Of a stretch of 40,416 nucleotides of DNA, positions 1 through 6,935 are shown one piece after another. Both the position numbers and the translations under genes were made by a program. The DNA is from an uncultured Lachnospiraceae bacterium (lineage in GTDB: Bacteria; Bacillota; Clostridia; Lachnospirales; Lachnospiraceae), in NCBI GenBank assembly GCA_947174495.1, contig CAMWJC010000024.1:1-40416 (forward strand). Reading direction: 5' to 3'. The notes below the pieces were generated by a model. It worked only from the letters and a program-made list of their open reading frames with translations, was not told where the DNA came from and did no database searches. The first letter of the stretch is position 1. Every line of letters begins with the position of its first letter.

Positions 1-7
1 ACATTGG

Positions 8-38
8 AGTGGAATTTAATCCTACAAAGTGGAATTTA
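8..38. repeat. Two direct copies of AGTGGAATTTA, possible insertion-sequence end
   Basis: AGTGGAATTTA occurs at 8-18 and again at 28-38, exactly 20 bases apart. Short direct subrepeats like this are known at the ends of IS21-family elements, so the window may begin just outside such an element. No transposase reading frame is present in the window. The rest of 39-233 shows no gene I can support: it is AT-rich, and the one open frame on the minus strand has no ribosome binding site. The IS reading is a guess. Confidence 0.25.
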
Positions 39-233
39 CTTTTTCAACTCACCAATGACTTTTTTTTCTTAGACGGCGACATTCAGTTTAGGACATGAAC
101 CAAAATCCCTATAGGCGGAGAGGCTTAGTTGACAATTAGTTTTAGCGGATATATACTTTTGCACAGATGCAGACGATTGCGAAAATAAGTTGACTACCGA
201 AAGAAACATGATCAAAGAGGTTATAATAAATAG

Positions 234-527
234 ATGATTGAGAAAGATAAGTTTCATGTTTTAAATTATGTAAAAAAGGAAGAATACTCCGCCAGTATGG
301 AGGGAATGAGGTACATGCTGCGCAAGAAGGATAGCGGGGATGGAGATGTACTAGAGGTAATTATCTGGCCGGAACCTTATTGCTACGCGAAAACAGAGGA
401 AGAGAAAAAACAGCGCATGGAATTTCCGTTTTCGGCGGAGGGTGTTATGCAGGCAGCAGACTGGTTAAATGAGCAGTATACGGAACAAAAACCATTGTGG
501 GAGCTTTCGAAAAGAATGGCGTTGTAG
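234..527 (+). CDS. Small conserved-looking protein of unknown function (97 aa)
   Basis: I do not recognise a named family with certainty. The protein is soluble and highly charged, without a signal peptide or membrane segment. It has a mixed alpha/beta look: a hydrophobic beta stretch LEVIIWPEPY near residues 40-49, then a charged helix (EEEKKQRMEF), then FPFSAEGVMQAADWLNEQY near 63-81. The PxPY and FPF-x-EG-x6-WLN pattern resembles small hypothetical proteins I associate with Lachnospiraceae. The start at 234 has only a distant GAGG (217-220) upstream, so initiation is weakly supported. It stands alone, about 100 bases before the next gene, which has its own promoter-like sequence. Confidence 0.6.
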   Translation: MIEKDKFHVLNYVKKEEYSASMEGMRYMLRKKDSGDGDVLEVIIWPEPYCYAKTEEEKKQRMEFPFSAEGVMQAADWLNEQYTEQKPLWELSKRMAL

Positions 528-554
528 AAATATAGAAAAAAAATCATTTTTATG

Positions 555-584
555 TTGAAATAGAGCAGGATGGTGAATTATAAT
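555..584 (+). promoter_or_regulatory. Sigma-A type promoter for the 632 gene
   Basis: TTGAAA at 555-560 and TATAAT at 579-584 are separated by 18 bases. A start near 591 would leave a leader of about 40 bases before the ribosome binding site of the next gene. Seen by motif only. Confidence 0.5.
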
Positions 585-631
585 AGGAGTAGTTAACATA
601 ACGCATTAGGAAATTGTAGGGGAGATAGTAA

Positions 632-919
632 ATGACAACATTGGCTTTTGACAATCAGAGATTTAACAGGGAAGTATCTTTTTGTAGAGTATATGATCGG
701 GAAAGCAAAGAAAAATTAGAAAAAATTTTTTTACAAAACAGAATTTCCTATTTTATTGAATGGCAGGAGCGGCCGCTGTTATCCAGATTATTCGGATCAG
801 ACAGAAAGAAAGAAAAGAATATATTCGTTATTCGTATCAATGAAGCGGATGTAGAGAGAGCGACGCAGCTTGTTCAGGGAATGGAGGCAGTCAAGCTTAA
901 AAAAACGAAAGAAGATTAA
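632..919 (+). CDS. Small protein of unknown function, DUF2007-like layout (95 aa)
   Basis: The frame starts at ATG 632 after AGGGGAG and ends just before a strong terminator, so this is a single-gene transcript with its own promoter. No signal peptide or membrane segment is seen. The order of elements (VCRVYD-like strand, helix with KLEKIFLQNRI, strand SYFIEW, a charged loop rich in RKKEK, strand NIFVIRI, helix DVERATQLVQGM) resembles the small beta-alpha-beta fold of the DUF2007 'putative signal transducing' proteins, which begin with a strand-helix that reads 'loss or gain of sequence' style. That comparison is by eye only and the function is unknown. Confidence 0.6.
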   Translation: MTTLAFDNQRFNREVSFCRVYDRESKEKLEKIFLQNRISYFIEWQERPLLSRLFGSDRKKEKNIFVIRINEADVERATQLVQGMEAVKLKKTKED

Positions 920-920
920 G

Positions 921-954
921 AAAATCCCGGGAGATATGCCTGGGATTTTTTGAC
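921..954 (+). terminator. Rho-independent terminator after the 95-aa gene
   Basis: AATCCCGGG (922-931 region) pairs with CCTGGGATT (939-947 region) around a short loop and is followed by a run of T. It begins immediately after the stop codon at 917-919, so it closes the single-gene unit. Confidence 0.85.
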
Positions 955-1029
955 ATAAGGACGGCCCGCATAGCGTGACGTCCATTGCTTTGTGAGGCGA
1001 AATCAAGCCGATTTTTTGTAGGAGAGCAG

Positions 1030-2217
1030 ATGAAAAAAGAAGAGAAGAACGTGGAAAAAAGGGTGGAAAAGAAAAAACAAGCAGTACTGTGTCCGGTGTA
1101 CCAGAAGTGTGGAGGCTGTCAGCTTTTGCACATGGATTATAACAGGCAGCTAAAGTGGAAAAAGGAACAGGTGAGCCGGTTACTTGAACCGTATGGTAAA
1201 GTAGAAGAAATAATCGGCATGGAAAATCCTCTTCATTATCGATGTAAGGTTCATGCTGTTTTTGGAAGAGACCGGAAGGGAAATATCATTTCCGGGATTT
1301 ATCAGAACGGGACACACAGAATTGTGCCGGTGGAAAGCTGTCTTTTGGAAAATACAAAAGCGGATGCCATCATAGGAACCATTAGAGGGTTGCTTAAGTC
1401 CTTTAAGATTAAGGTTTATGATGAGGATACTGATTACGGCCTGCTTCGACATGTGCTGATCCGGACCGGATATGCGACAGGACAGATTATGGTTGTTCTG
1501 GTACTTCGTTCACCTATCCTGCCGTCAAAAAACAATTTTGTAAAGGCGCTTTTGAAGGAACATCCGGAAATTACAACAGTGGTGATTAATGTAAATGACC
1601 GGAAGACCAGCATGGTGCTGGGGGATCGCCAGCAAGCCATTTATGGTTCAGGCTACATAGAGGATGAACTTTGCGGAATGCGTTTTAAAATATCGCCCAT
1701 GGCGTTTTATCAGGTGAATCCTGTTCAGGCCGGAAAGTTGTACAAAAAGGCAATCGCCTATGCCGGTTTTACCGGAAAGGAGTATGTGTTAGATGCTTAT
1801 TGTGGGACAGGGACTATTGGAATGATAGCAGCGCCCCACGCAAAGCAGGTGATTGGAGTAGAGTTAAACCGTGATGCGGTTAAGGATGCCATAGCGGGAG
1901 CAAAGAAGAATCAGTTGTCCAATATTCGTTTTTATCAGGCGGATGCGGGCGACTTTGCAGTGGATATGGCAAGGGCAGGCGAGAAGGTGGATGTGGTGCT
2001 TATGGATCCGCCACGTTCCGGAAGCAGCGAAAAGTTTCTTGAGGCTTTAAGGACGCTTAGACCGAAAAAAATCGTGTATGTATCCTGTAATGCGGAGACA
2101 CTGGCAAGGGATTTAAAATTCTTGTGTAATAATGGTTATCGATTAAGGAGAGCGGCTGCAGTTGATATGTTTCCTTATACCGATGATATTGAGATGGTGT
2201 GCCTTCTGGAAAATTAA
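1030..2217 (+). CDS. rlmCD: 23S rRNA (uracil-5-)-methyltransferase, RlmCD/RumA family
   Basis: This is an S-adenosylmethionine-dependent enzyme that makes 5-methyluridine in 23S rRNA. Iron-sulfur ligands are visible as C-x5-C-x2-C near residues 22-31 (CPVYQKCGGC) with a fourth Cys further on (VESC). The C-terminal Rossmann part has LDAYCGTGTIGM (SAM binding), DPPRSGS, and the catalytic YVSCNAETLARDL with Cys353. ATG 1030 is chosen over the upstream in-frame TTG at 985 because GGAGAG lies just before it; this gives 395 aa. The family usually has an N-terminal TRAM RNA-binding domain; here it is absent and replaced by about 20 Lys/Glu-rich residues. The gene stands alone after a terminator. The family call is firm; whether the target is U747, U1939 or both cannot be read from the sequence. 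Confidence 0.92.
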   Translation: MKKEEKNVEKRVEKKKQAVLCPVYQKCGGCQLLHMDYNRQLKWKKEQVSRLLEPYGKVEEIIGMENPLHYRCKVHAVFGRDRKGNIISGIYQNGTHRIVPVESCLLENTKADAIIGTIRGLLKSFKIKVYDEDTDYGLLRHVLIRTGYATGQIMVVLVLRSPILPSKNNFVKALLKEHPEITTVVINVNDRKTSMVLGDRQQAIYGSGYIEDELCGMRFKISPMAFYQVNPVQAGKLYKKAIAYAGFTGKEYVLDAYCGTGTIGMIAAPHAKQVIGVELNRDAVKDAIAGAKKNQLSNIRFYQADAGDFAVDMARAGEKVDVVLMDPPRSGSSEKFLEALRTLRPKKIVYVSCNAETLARDLKFLCNNGYRLRRAAAVDMFPYTDDIEMVCLLEN

Positions 2218-2258
2218 TGTATGTTGGCAGAAGTCGTACATAATATACGAATTAAAAA

Positions 2259-2287
2259 TTGCATGTAACAGGCCGGAATGATATGAT
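2259..2287 (+). promoter_or_regulatory. Promoter for the diguanylate cyclase gene
   Basis: TTGCAT at 2259-2264 and TATGAT at 2282-2287 are separated by 17 bases. It sits about 50 bases before ATG 2335. Confidence 0.5.
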
Positions 2288-2334
2288 AGTGATAAAATAG
2301 TTTGTTTTTGACACGGGAGGGAGGAACAGTTAAT

Positions 2335-3819
2335 ATGCTTGCATTAGTTAAGACACCGGTTGCATGTCTTATATTCATGATATACATGATAGGTTTTTAC
2401 TATCGGAAGCCCCACATCCCGGTTAAATCTACCAAAGTATTTCAGCGGCTTATCATTGTAGCTTTATTGAATTCATCGTTTGATCTGATTACAATTTGTA
2501 CGGTAAATCATAGAGATATGGTTCCTGATTTTTTAAATCTGATTGCTCATATCATATATTTAATGTCTATTTTAACGTATATTTATCTACTGTTTTTATA
2601 CATGAGAAGTTTTTTGGAGATAAATTTAGATTTTTCCATGCAAGTAAGAGTGTTACAGAGTCTGCCTTTTATTATATCCACCGTGGGGATATTCCTGCTG
2701 CCGATTACTTATGTTCATGGAAATACAACAGATTATTCTTTAGGCCCCAAAGCCTATGCTCTGTATGGGAGTCTGGTGATTTATCTGGTTTTGATTCTGT
2801 ATTACTGTCTTCGCTATTGGAGGATTTTGGATGGTGAGAAGCGGCTTGCTATTATCCTTGCTGTGCCTCTTTTTGTGATCACTGCTGTGATTCAGATGCT
2901 GATTCCGGAAACATTAGTGGTAGTAGTCTGTGCAACACTGATTCTTCTCGGTCTGATACTCAGTAATGAGAATACAGAGAAATATGTGGATGAGAAGACC
3001 ATGCTGTTTAATCAATATTCCTTTGAAAAGGTGCTGGAGGGATTCGACTTTGAGAAGCAGAAGCCGGTTATAGCAGTTCTTTGCTTTTGCAAGACAGAAA
3101 ACAGTCTGGACTGGAAACAGGATGATATGATTTTAAATGATATTTATAAAGAGATAAAGCAATATCATTTGTACGGATACCGGGTCTGTGAGAATGGCGT
3201 AGTATTTATCAGCAGTGCGGAGGAGAAAGCCGAGGGAGTATTGCAAAAGATTAAAAATGATGTTGAAGAAAAGTATGGAAAAGATACTATAAGTATTGAG
3301 ACGAAGTTCCTGGCAGGGGATACCGTAATTACAAGAGCCAGCTGCATGCGTAACATTATTGCCTTTTGTTCAGAAGCAGGCAGCCGTCTTGCCTATATTG
3401 ATTATCTTACAAATATTTATAATCGTAATGCTTTGGAGCGGGATCTGGATAAGCTGCAAGAAAATGAAAATATTTGCTATTTTATTGCTGATTTAAATGA
3501 TTTGAAAATAGTGAATGATACAATCGGTCATTCAGCCGGCGATAAGCTTTTGCAGAACTTTGCCCGTCTGCTTACAGAGACGGTTGGAGAAGATGGAAGG
3601 GCATATCGGCAGGGCGGAGATGAATTTGCAATTTTGTATAGTAAAAATGCACAATATTTGATAAATAGTCTGGACAAATTGTGCAAAGACTATAATCAGT
3701 CCTGTACGGTTCCGATCAGTTATGCGATTGGTTATTGCCTGATCCAAGATGAAAACTTCCGGGATGCTGCAGATCAAATGATGTATGCAGATAAAAGAAA
3801 GAAAAAACAGCAGAGGTAA
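2335..3819 (+). CDS. Membrane diguanylate cyclase with a degenerate plus an intact GGDEF domain
   Basis: This probably makes cyclic di-GMP from two GTP at the cell membrane. The start ATG 2335 has GGGAGGGAGG upstream; the longer TTG frame from 2302 is not needed. Residues 1-212 contain about seven hydrophobic segments (near 5-23, 37-56, 67-90, 108-126, 138-160, 170-188, 193-210), a typical sensory membrane region. Residues about 220-345 look like a worn GGDEF domain: it has an opening similar to the usual DxLT..N..., but the active-site hairpin reads YRVCENGVVFI. The last domain (about 360-494) is intact, with TNIYNRNALERDL and RQGGDEFAIL (GGDEF at 427-431). The position of the RxxD inhibitory site reads GEDG, so product inhibition at that site is unlikely. 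No adjacent partner gene is evident. Confidence 0.9.
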   Translation: MLALVKTPVACLIFMIYMIGFYYRKPHIPVKSTKVFQRLIIVALLNSSFDLITICTVNHRDMVPDFLNLIAHIIYLMSILTYIYLLFLYMRSFLEINLDFSMQVRVLQSLPFIISTVGIFLLPITYVHGNTTDYSLGPKAYALYGSLVIYLVLILYYCLRYWRILDGEKRLAIILAVPLFVITAVIQMLIPETLVVVVCATLILLGLILSNENTEKYVDEKTMLFNQYSFEKVLEGFDFEKQKPVIAVLCFCKTENSLDWKQDDMILNDIYKEIKQYHLYGYRVCENGVVFISSAEEKAEGVLQKIKNDVEEKYGKDTISIETKFLAGDTVITRASCMRNIIAFCSEAGSRLAYIDYLTNIYNRNALERDLDKLQENENICYFIADLNDLKIVNDTIGHSAGDKLLQNFARLLTETVGEDGRAYRQGGDEFAILYSKNAQYLINSLDKLCKDYNQSCTVPISYAIGYCLIQDENFRDAADQMMYADKRKKKQQR

Positions 3820-3891
3820 TATTATTGCTCCTTTTTGCAGATAATATAACAGTTGTATTAGAAATCAATATGTGAAATGGAGGAATAATTT

Positions 3892-4335
3892 ATGATGTTG
3901 CCCAGTATTTTTAGAGATAACTTATTTGATGAGATGATGAATTTCCCTTTTGAGGATGATTTCTTTGGAAGAAAGAATATGGTACGCAAAGGTTCCGCAA
4001 AACCTATGATGAGTACGGATGTAAAGGAAAACGAAAACGGTTATGAGATTGCAATTGAACTCCCGGGTTTTAAGAAGGAAGAGGTTTTGGCGGATCTTGC
4101 AAATGGTTATCTGACAATCAAAGCAGAAAAAGAAACAGACAATGATACAGAAGAAAATGGCAGCTATATCCGTAGAGAGCGCTATTACGGAAGCTGTTCC
4201 CGAAGCTTTTATGTAGGAGAAGCGGTTGGGGAAGAGGATATCAAAGCTAAATTTGAAAATGGACTTTTGAAGCTATCGGTTCCCAAAAAGGATACAAAAG
4301 AAATGGAAGTATCTAAAAGAATAGCAATTATGTAA
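3892..4335 (+). CDS. hsp20: Small heat-shock protein, Hsp20/alpha-crystallin family
   Basis: This is an ATP-independent holdase chaperone that binds unfolding proteins and usually forms large oligomers. At 147 aa it has the normal length. The N-terminal part has FDEMMNFPFEDDFF, followed by an alpha-crystallin domain from about residue 40 (STDVKENENGYEIAIELPGF) through LTIKAEKE to the conserved ending FENGLLKLSVPKKD near 124-137, with A-x-F-x-NGLL-x-L intact. The C-terminal tail (SKRIAIM) carries an I-x-I type anchor. GGAGGA precedes the ATGATG start. It is only 12 bases ahead of a superoxide reductase gene, so the two are very probably co-transcribed as a stress pair. No CIRCE operator is seen upstream. 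Confidence 0.93.
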   Translation: MMLPSIFRDNLFDEMMNFPFEDDFFGRKNMVRKGSAKPMMSTDVKENENGYEIAIELPGFKKEEVLADLANGYLTIKAEKETDNDTEENGSYIRRERYYGSCSRSFYVGEAVGEEDIKAKFENGLLKLSVPKKDTKEMEVSKRIAIM

Positions 4336-4347
4336 AAAGGAGGAGAA

Positions 4348-4731
4348 ATGGAACCGATATTTTTAAAAAAGCAAAACGAGGTATTGTATTTGATAACGGG
4401 AGATCAGGAACAGGTGGATACATTGCGAAAAGAAGGGTACAACGTTTTGGATTCGAGTATGTCGGAAGGAGCAGGTGAAAAGCATATTCCGCTTATAGAA
4501 AAGACCGGGCAGAGGATTGTTGTAAAAGTAGGAAGCGTTTTTCATCCTATGACAAATGAGCATAGCATTGGCTGGGTGTTTTTGGAAACGGAAAAAGGAG
4601 GACAAATCGTAAAATTGACTCCAAATAGTGAGCCAGTGGCGGAATTTTGTGTTGCGGACGGGGATGCGGCTGTTGCCGCTTATGCATACTGCAACCTGCA
4701 TGGTCTTTGGAAAATGGAAATCCTAAAATAA
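4348..4731 (+). CDS. Superoxide reductase (desulfoferrodoxin family) without the desulforedoxin iron centre
   Basis: This enzyme should reduce superoxide to peroxide with an Fe(His)4Cys site in the cytoplasm. All expected ligands are present: His46 in GEKHIP, His66 and His72 in HPMTNEH, Cys115 and His118 in YCNLHGLW, plus the Glu-Lys pair (44-45) that flanks the site in characterised enzymes. In classic desulfoferrodoxin the first ~36 residues hold four Cys around a second iron. Here that region keeps a similar length and strand pattern (FLKKQNEVLYLITG ... YNVL) but has no Cys at all. This resembles class III enzymes such as that of Treponema pallidum. AGGAGG precedes ATG 4348. The gene follows hsp20 by 12 bases and ends before a strong terminator. 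The electron donor is not encoded nearby. Confidence 0.9.
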   Translation: MEPIFLKKQNEVLYLITGDQEQVDTLRKEGYNVLDSSMSEGAGEKHIPLIEKTGQRIVVKVGSVFHPMTNEHSIGWVFLETEKGGQIVKLTPNSEPVAEFCVADGDAAVAAYAYCNLHGLWKMEILK

Positions 4732-4756
4732 TTACAAAATGAAATGCAAAAAAGTA

Positions 4757-4809
4757 GGCTCTTTCCGAGCGGGCACAGAAATGTTTCCACTCAGAAAGAG
4801 CCCGTTTTT
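4757..4809 (+). terminator. Terminator of the hsp20-superoxide reductase unit
   Basis: GGCTCTTTCCGAG (4757-4769) pairs with CTCAGAAAGAGCC (4790-4802) with one C/A mismatch, and CGTTTTT follows. A plus-strand terminator after 4731 that may also act on the facing 47-aa gene. Confidence 0.85.
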
Positions 4810-4818
4810 CAGCTAGCT

Positions 4819-4962
4819 TTAATCGAATAAAGAAGTGCCAAATTTTATCTTGCGAAAAATTTTATATCCGAGAGTTCCAAACAAAGAAAAAACAATATAT
4901 AAAGAAGAGGCGGCGCCGGTAGCTCCTCCCACAAAGACTAAAGCATATATAATAATATTCAT
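4819..4962 (-). CDS. Small membrane protein of unknown function (47 aa)
   Basis: Reading the minus strand from ATG 4960-4962 gives 47 residues beginning MNIIIYALVFVGGATGAASS and ending KFGTSLFD. A single long hydrophobic stretch with Gly/Ala-rich packing (about residues 3-32) is followed by a positive patch YKIFRKIK, which predicts one membrane helix with a cytoplasmic Lys/Arg end. AAGGAG lies eight bases before the ATG, which strongly supports translation. It follows the 147-aa gene on the same strand with a 34-base gap, so both are probably one transcript. I do not recognise a family. Confidence 0.6.
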   Translation of the reverse strand: MNIIIYALVFVGGATGAASSLYIVFSLFGTLGYKIFRKIKFGTSLFD

Positions 4963-4996
4963 CGATTTATCTCCTTTTTTCTGATTAGTAGATTAT

Positions 4997-5440
4997 TTAA
5001 GAAAAAAGGAAATCAGATTTTTGTCCATCCTTAAAATGGATATATTGAATGATAATTATGTGCTTTGGAATGTTGTAAGATATCCCATGAGCAAGAAAAG
5101 AGTGGGTAGAAGAATTTTTGTGCAAGAGCGCGAGAAAAGCACACAGAAAAGCAAAGCCCTGACGACCTGTCCGGTAGTCTGTTTTTCCAAGCCCACGTCT
5201 GGTATTAACAACGGCATTCTCGGAAGAGAATGTTTTGCCCGGCATAAAGCGTTGAACCGGAAAAGTTTTCCCGGCGGGAATAATTTCAGATTCCGGATGA
5301 GCGGATAGGGAATTGGATAACTCCAAGGAGGCGCACGCAGATAAAGAATATGTCTGAACATTTTCAAGACAGATTCCTAAAAGAAGTAGGCATATGAGTA
5401 GAAAAAGCCCTATAGTTCTTTTTTGGTGCTTGTAGATCAT
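4997..5440 (-). CDS. Exported or membrane-anchored protein of unknown function (147 aa)
   Basis: The N-terminus has Lys/Arg (KHQKRT) and then a strong hydrophobic core (IGLFLLICLLLLGICL, residues 10-25), so it is a signal anchor or signal peptide. A second, weaker hydrophobic patch (FAFLCAFLALL) lies near 96-106. The C-terminus ends with YIHFKDGQK-type residues, a pattern I associate with small hypothetical proteins of Lachnospiraceae, though I cannot name a family. GGGAG stands 8-9 bases before ATG 5440, which favours this frame over the overlapping plus-strand frame at 5021-5308 and the other minus frame at 5056-5367. It is divergent from the signal peptidase gene and upstream of the 47-aa membrane gene. 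Confidence 0.6.
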   Translation of the reverse strand: MIYKHQKRTIGLFLLICLLLLGICLENVQTYSLSACASLELSNSLSAHPESEIIPAGKTFPVQRFMPGKTFSSENAVVNTRRGLGKTDYRTGRQGFAFLCAFLALLHKNSSTHSFLAHGISYNIPKHIIIIQYIHFKDGQKSDFLFS

Positions 5441-5551
5441 GATACACTCCCAAAATAATAATGATTTTCGAAAACAACTTTTCTAAAATTATAACAAAGA
5501 ATTTTCGGCAAGACAATCAAATTATTTATATGTTCGGTACGGAAAATGGCG

Positions 5552-5579
5552 TTGCGAACTCAGATAGCTTTGGTATAAT
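5552..5579 (+). promoter_or_regulatory. Extended -10 promoter for signal peptidase I
   Basis: TTGCGA at 5552-5557, 16-base spacer, TATAAT at 5574-5579, with TG one base before the -10 (TGgTATAAT). A start near 5586 leaves a leader of about 45 bases. The rest of the divergent spacer (5441-5551) is AT-rich with no other feature that I can support. Confidence 0.6.
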
Positions 5580-5632
5580 AGGTATAGTAGCATTTTGTAG
5601 TGGCAGGGAAACTGTCCGGAAAGGAAGTAAGG

Positions 5633-6166
5633 ATGAGAAAGAAGAAAGAAATACTGTTGGAGATACTTGACTGGTCAAGAGTCATACTTACAGCGTTAGT
5701 ATTGGGGTTTCTGATCAGTAATAAGCTGATTGCCAATGCGCAGGTCCCGACCGGTTCCATGGAAAACACCATAATGCCAGAGAGCCGTATTATTATCAAT
5801 CGGCTTGCCTATGTTAGTGAGGAGCCAAAGCGTGGAGATATTATTTCCTTTTATTTCCCGGATGATGGAAAAACCAACTTTTTAAAGCGTATTATCGGAT
5901 TACCGGGAGAGACAGTGCTTGGAAAAGACGGAAATGTTTACATAGATGGTGTAGTTCTTGAGGAAAATTATTTAAAAGAGTCGATGGAAGGAGAATTTGG
6001 CCCGTTCCTCGTACCGGAAGATTCTTATTTTGTTATGGGAGACAATCGGAATAATTCTTGGGATTCCCGATATTGGACAAATTCTTTTGTGGAGAAGAAG
6101 GCGATTGCAGGTAGGGCGGAATTTGAGTATTATCCGGAGCTGAAGTGGCTGCGGCAGAAGGAATGA
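5633..6166 (+). CDS. lepB: Signal peptidase I
   Basis: This is the membrane serine protease that removes signal peptides from exported proteins. One N-terminal membrane helix (about residues 15-33) is followed by the catalytic box VPTGSMENTI with Ser42, then the general-base Lys85 in FLKRIIGLPGE, and the conserved C-terminal GDNRNNSWDSRYW. All of boxes B-E are intact. ATG 5633 after AAGGAAGTAAGG is preferred to the longer GTG frame at 5600, giving 177 aa, normal for Gram-positive single-helix enzymes. It has its own promoter and lies 78 bases ahead of endonuclease III. Confidence 0.95.
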   Translation: MRKKKEILLEILDWSRVILTALVLGFLISNKLIANAQVPTGSMENTIMPESRIIINRLAYVSEEPKRGDIISFYFPDDGKTNFLKRIIGLPGETVLGKDGNVYIDGVVLEENYLKESMEGEFGPFLVPEDSYFVMGDNRNNSWDSRYWTNSFVEKKAIAGRAEFEYYPELKWLRQKE

Positions 6167-6244
6167 GTGTTATAGTTATAGATAACGGCAAATTTATTTG
6201 TTGTTTCCTATATGTGATCAGGATAGCGAAGAGGAGAACACAGG

Positions 6245-6889
6245 ATGAAAAAGACAGCAAAAGTAAAACTTGCACTGGAAATCATAGAAAGACTAAAGAA
6301 AGAATATCCGGATGCCGGCTGTACTTTGGATTACAATCAGGCATGGAAGCTTTTGGTAAGTGTCCGGCTGGCAGCGCAGTGTACGGATGCAAGAGTTAAT
6401 GTGGTAGTACAGGATCTATATGCCAGATTCCCAGATGTGGAATCATTGGCAGCAGCGAAAGTGGAGGATATTGAAGAGATCGTTAAGCCTTGCGGACTTG
6501 GACACAGCAAAGCGCGGGACATCAGTGCCTGCATGAAAGTGCTGAAGGAAAAATATGATGGCAGAGTGCCGGAGGATTTCGATGCTTTGCTGGCATTGCC
6601 AGGGGTAGGACGCAAAAGCGCAAACCTGATTATGGGAGATGTATTTGGTAAGCCCGCCATTGTAACCGATACTCACTGCATCCGCCTGGTGAACCGTATG
6701 GGGCTGGTGGATGGAATCAAAGAGCCTAAGAAGGTGGAAATGGAATTGTGGAAGATCATTCCGCCTGAGGAAGGAAGCGATTTTTGTCACAGACTGGTAT
6801 ACCACGGCAGAGAAGTATGCACAGCACGGACAAAACCATATTGTGACAAGTGTTGTTTAAAGGATATCTGCGCTAAGGCGGGGATCTAA
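6245..6889 (+). CDS. nth: Endonuclease III (DNA glycosylase/AP lyase)
   Basis: This base-excision repair enzyme removes oxidised pyrimidines and cleaves abasic sites. The helix-hairpin-helix reads LPGVGRKSAN, holding the catalytic Lys; the catalytic Asp is in VTDTHCIRL. The C-terminal iron-sulfur loop has Cys in a C-x7-C-x2-C-x5-C pattern (VCTARTKPYCDKCCLKDIC), one residue longer in the first gap than the E. coli C-x6-C and with one extra Cys. At 214 aa it has the normal length. GAGGAGA precedes ATG 6245. The next gene begins about 46 bases on, on the same strand. Confidence 0.95.
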   Translation: MKKTAKVKLALEIIERLKKEYPDAGCTLDYNQAWKLLVSVRLAAQCTDARVNVVVQDLYARFPDVESLAAAKVEDIEEIVKPCGLGHSKARDISACMKVLKEKYDGRVPEDFDALLALPGVGRKSANLIMGDVFGKPAIVTDTHCIRLVNRMGLVDGIKEPKKVEMELWKIIPPEEGSDFCHRLVYHGREVCTARTKPYCDKCCLKDICAKAGI

Positions 6890-6935
6890 TCGAAATGTTT
6901 ACCAGATGCTTTTGACTGATTTGGAGGGAGATATC

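Noticed and set aside
69-257. 62-residue minus-strand frame with a signal-like start
   Set aside because: No ribosome binding site before its start at 257, and it overlaps the plus-strand gene from 234; most of it is AT-rich translation.
3820-3891. CIRCE heat-shock operator before hsp20
   Set aside because: No TTAGCACTC-N9-GAGTGCTAA element is present.
5021-5308. 95-residue plus-strand frame opposite the 147-aa gene
   Set aside because: No ribosome binding site and no recognisable motif; the minus-strand frame has both a hydrophobic leader and a good SD.
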